A stretch of DNA of 64,000 bases, taken from Croceicoccus marinus (GTDB lineage: Bacteria > Pseudomonadota > Alphaproteobacteria > Sphingomonadales > Sphingomonadaceae). The DNA is taken from NCBI RefSeq assembly GCF_001661675.2, contig NZ_CP019602.1, positions 1,513,501 to 1,577,500 on the forward strand, written 5' to 3'. The position numbers and the translations under genes were made by a program. The notes beneath the pieces are model-generated. The model made no database searches and was not told where the DNA came from. It saw nothing but the letters and a program-made list of their open reading frames with translations. Below, piece after piece: positions 63,304 to 64,000 of the stretch (positions within the stretch are counted from its first letter, which is position 1; each line of letters begins with the position of its first letter).

Positions 63304-64000
63304 GGCGTTTCCATTTCCGTGCGCAGCGGGCGCGCCAGAATGTCGCGCACCATGTCGGTCACGCTGACCTTGCCAGCCAGCAATCCGCAGACCGCATCGG
63401 TGATCGGCATGGCGACGCCCATGTCGTCGGCCAGGGCTTTCAGGACAGGGGCGGTAAAGGCGCCTTCGGCCACGGTGCGGCGGCTGGCCATCAGTTCGGA
63501 CGCGGGCGTTCCCTTGGCCAGCGCACGCCCCAGCGAAAAATTGCGGCTGGATGTCGACGAGCAGGTCAGCACCAGGTCGCCCAGCCCGCACAGGCCCGAC
63601 AGCGTCTCCGCCTGCGCCCCGCGCGCAAGGCCGAAGCGCAGCATCTCGGCATAGCCGCGCGCGATGGTGGCGGCACGCGCGTTCTGGCCCAGCGCCAGCC
63701 CGTCGACCACGCCGCACGCGATGGCGAGCACGTTCTTGACCGCGCCGCCAATCTCGGCCCCGACGATGTCGTCGGAGTAATAGGGCCGGAAGCTGGGCCG
63801 CGCGATCTGCGCCGACAAGCGCTGCCACTGCGCGTCGCCGCGCTTGCACGCCAATGTGACAGCGGTCGGCAATCCCTCGGCCACTTCATGCGCGAACGTG
63901 GGTCCGGACAGGACCGCAAGCTGCGCTTTCGGCGCCACGTCATGCGCGACCTCTGCCATCAGGCGGCCCGATCCTGCCTCGATCCCCTTGGCGCACAGCA
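63300..64000 (-). CDS. gpsA: Glycerol-3-phosphate dehydrogenase [NAD(P)+] (C-terminal part)
   Basis: The frame is open to the window end, so about 100 N-terminal residues are missing. What is seen begins at LCAKGIEAGSGRLMAEV and includes VLSGPTFAHEVAEGLPTAVTLA, the catalytic VGAEIGGAVKNVLAIACGVVDGLALGQNARAATIARGYAEM region and GLCGLGDLVLTCSSTSSRNFSLG, all typical of GpsA. It makes sn-glycerol-3-phosphate from DHAP for phospholipids. The stop overlaps the flippase GTG. Confidence 0.95.
   Translation of the reverse strand, partial: LCAKGIEAGSGRLMAEVAHDVAPKAQLAVLSGPTFAHEVAEGLPTAVTLACKRGDAQWQRLSAQIARPSFRPYYSDDIVGAEIGGAVKNVLAIACGVVDGLALGQNARAATIARGYAEMLRFGLARGAQAETLSGLCGLGDLVLTCSSTSSRNFSLGRALAKGTPASELMASRRTVAEGAFTAPVLKALADDMGVAMPITDAVCGLLAGKVSVTDMVRDILARPLRTEMETP

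Overview
The window looks like chromosomal DNA of a high-GC alphaproteobacterium, most likely Sphingomonadales (Sphingomonadaceae or Erythrobacteraceae). The grounds are the combination of a TonB-dependent receptor, SapC, cupin-like protein and flavin-dependent tryptophan-halogenase-type proteins with a sugar MFS porter, the alphaproteobacterial forms of SerC, SerA and HisZ, a serC RNA leader, and an Anbu/ATP-grasp/alpha-E/transglutaminase set. No phage, IS, CRISPR or rRNA is seen; there is one tRNA (Ser-GGA). This assignment is inference from gene content, not a database match.

Layout. (1) 1-15.4 kb: an outer-membrane uptake and halogenase locus. On the minus strand a TonB-dependent receptor is followed by sapC, a cupin/JmjC-like gene, a halogenase, a sugar porter, a second halogenase and a halogenase-like gene that has lost its key residues. 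Converging on this from the plus side are two more halogenases (the first cut by the window edge) and a second cupin-like gene. Copies of a LacI-type palindrome lie before the sugar porter and around the start of the receptor. (2) 15.4-19.9 kb: an MscS channel translationally coupled to a large coiled-coil/membrane/P-loop ATPase, then a BON-domain protein with a disordered arm. (3) 20-35.5 kb: a complete nitrate/nitrite assimilation regulon on the minus strand: nasT, nasS, ABC transporter (lipoprotein, permease, fused double ATPase), an outer-membrane porin, nasA, nirB, nirD, an FNT nitrite channel and uroporphyrinogen-III methyltransferase for siroheme. RNA leaders with paired hexaloop hairpins overlapping terminators precede the ABC operon and nasA, which fits antitermination by the ANTAR protein NasT.

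(4) 35.6-39.1 kb: ethanolamine ammonia-lyase eutB/eutC, a bile-acid/sodium-symporter-like membrane protein and tRNA-Ser. (5) 39.2-48.9 kb: housekeeping and biosynthesis: a pseudo-receiver/winged-helix regulator, purA (TTG start), an exported esterase, hisZ, serA and serC with a serC-type leader, an extensin-like lipoprotein, a GDT1/TMEM165-type transporter, a GNAT acetyltransferase and a FixJ-like regulator with a degenerate receiver. (6) 49.7-54.9 kb: the Anbu proteasome-homologue operon (alpha/beta hydrolase, circularly permuted ATP-grasp, alpha-E protein, transglutaminase, Anbu). (7) 55-64 kb: a small lipoprotein, uvrB, a secreted S10-type peptidase, a lipoprotein, a membrane-anchored helix-hairpin-helix protein with a small membrane protein, an OmpA-like protein, a polysaccharide flippase and the C-terminal part of gpsA.

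Many neighbouring genes overlap by 4 bases (ATGA or GTGA), so translational coupling is common here. The least explained parts are the multi-halogenase/cupin/receptor locus and the MscS-ATPase pair.
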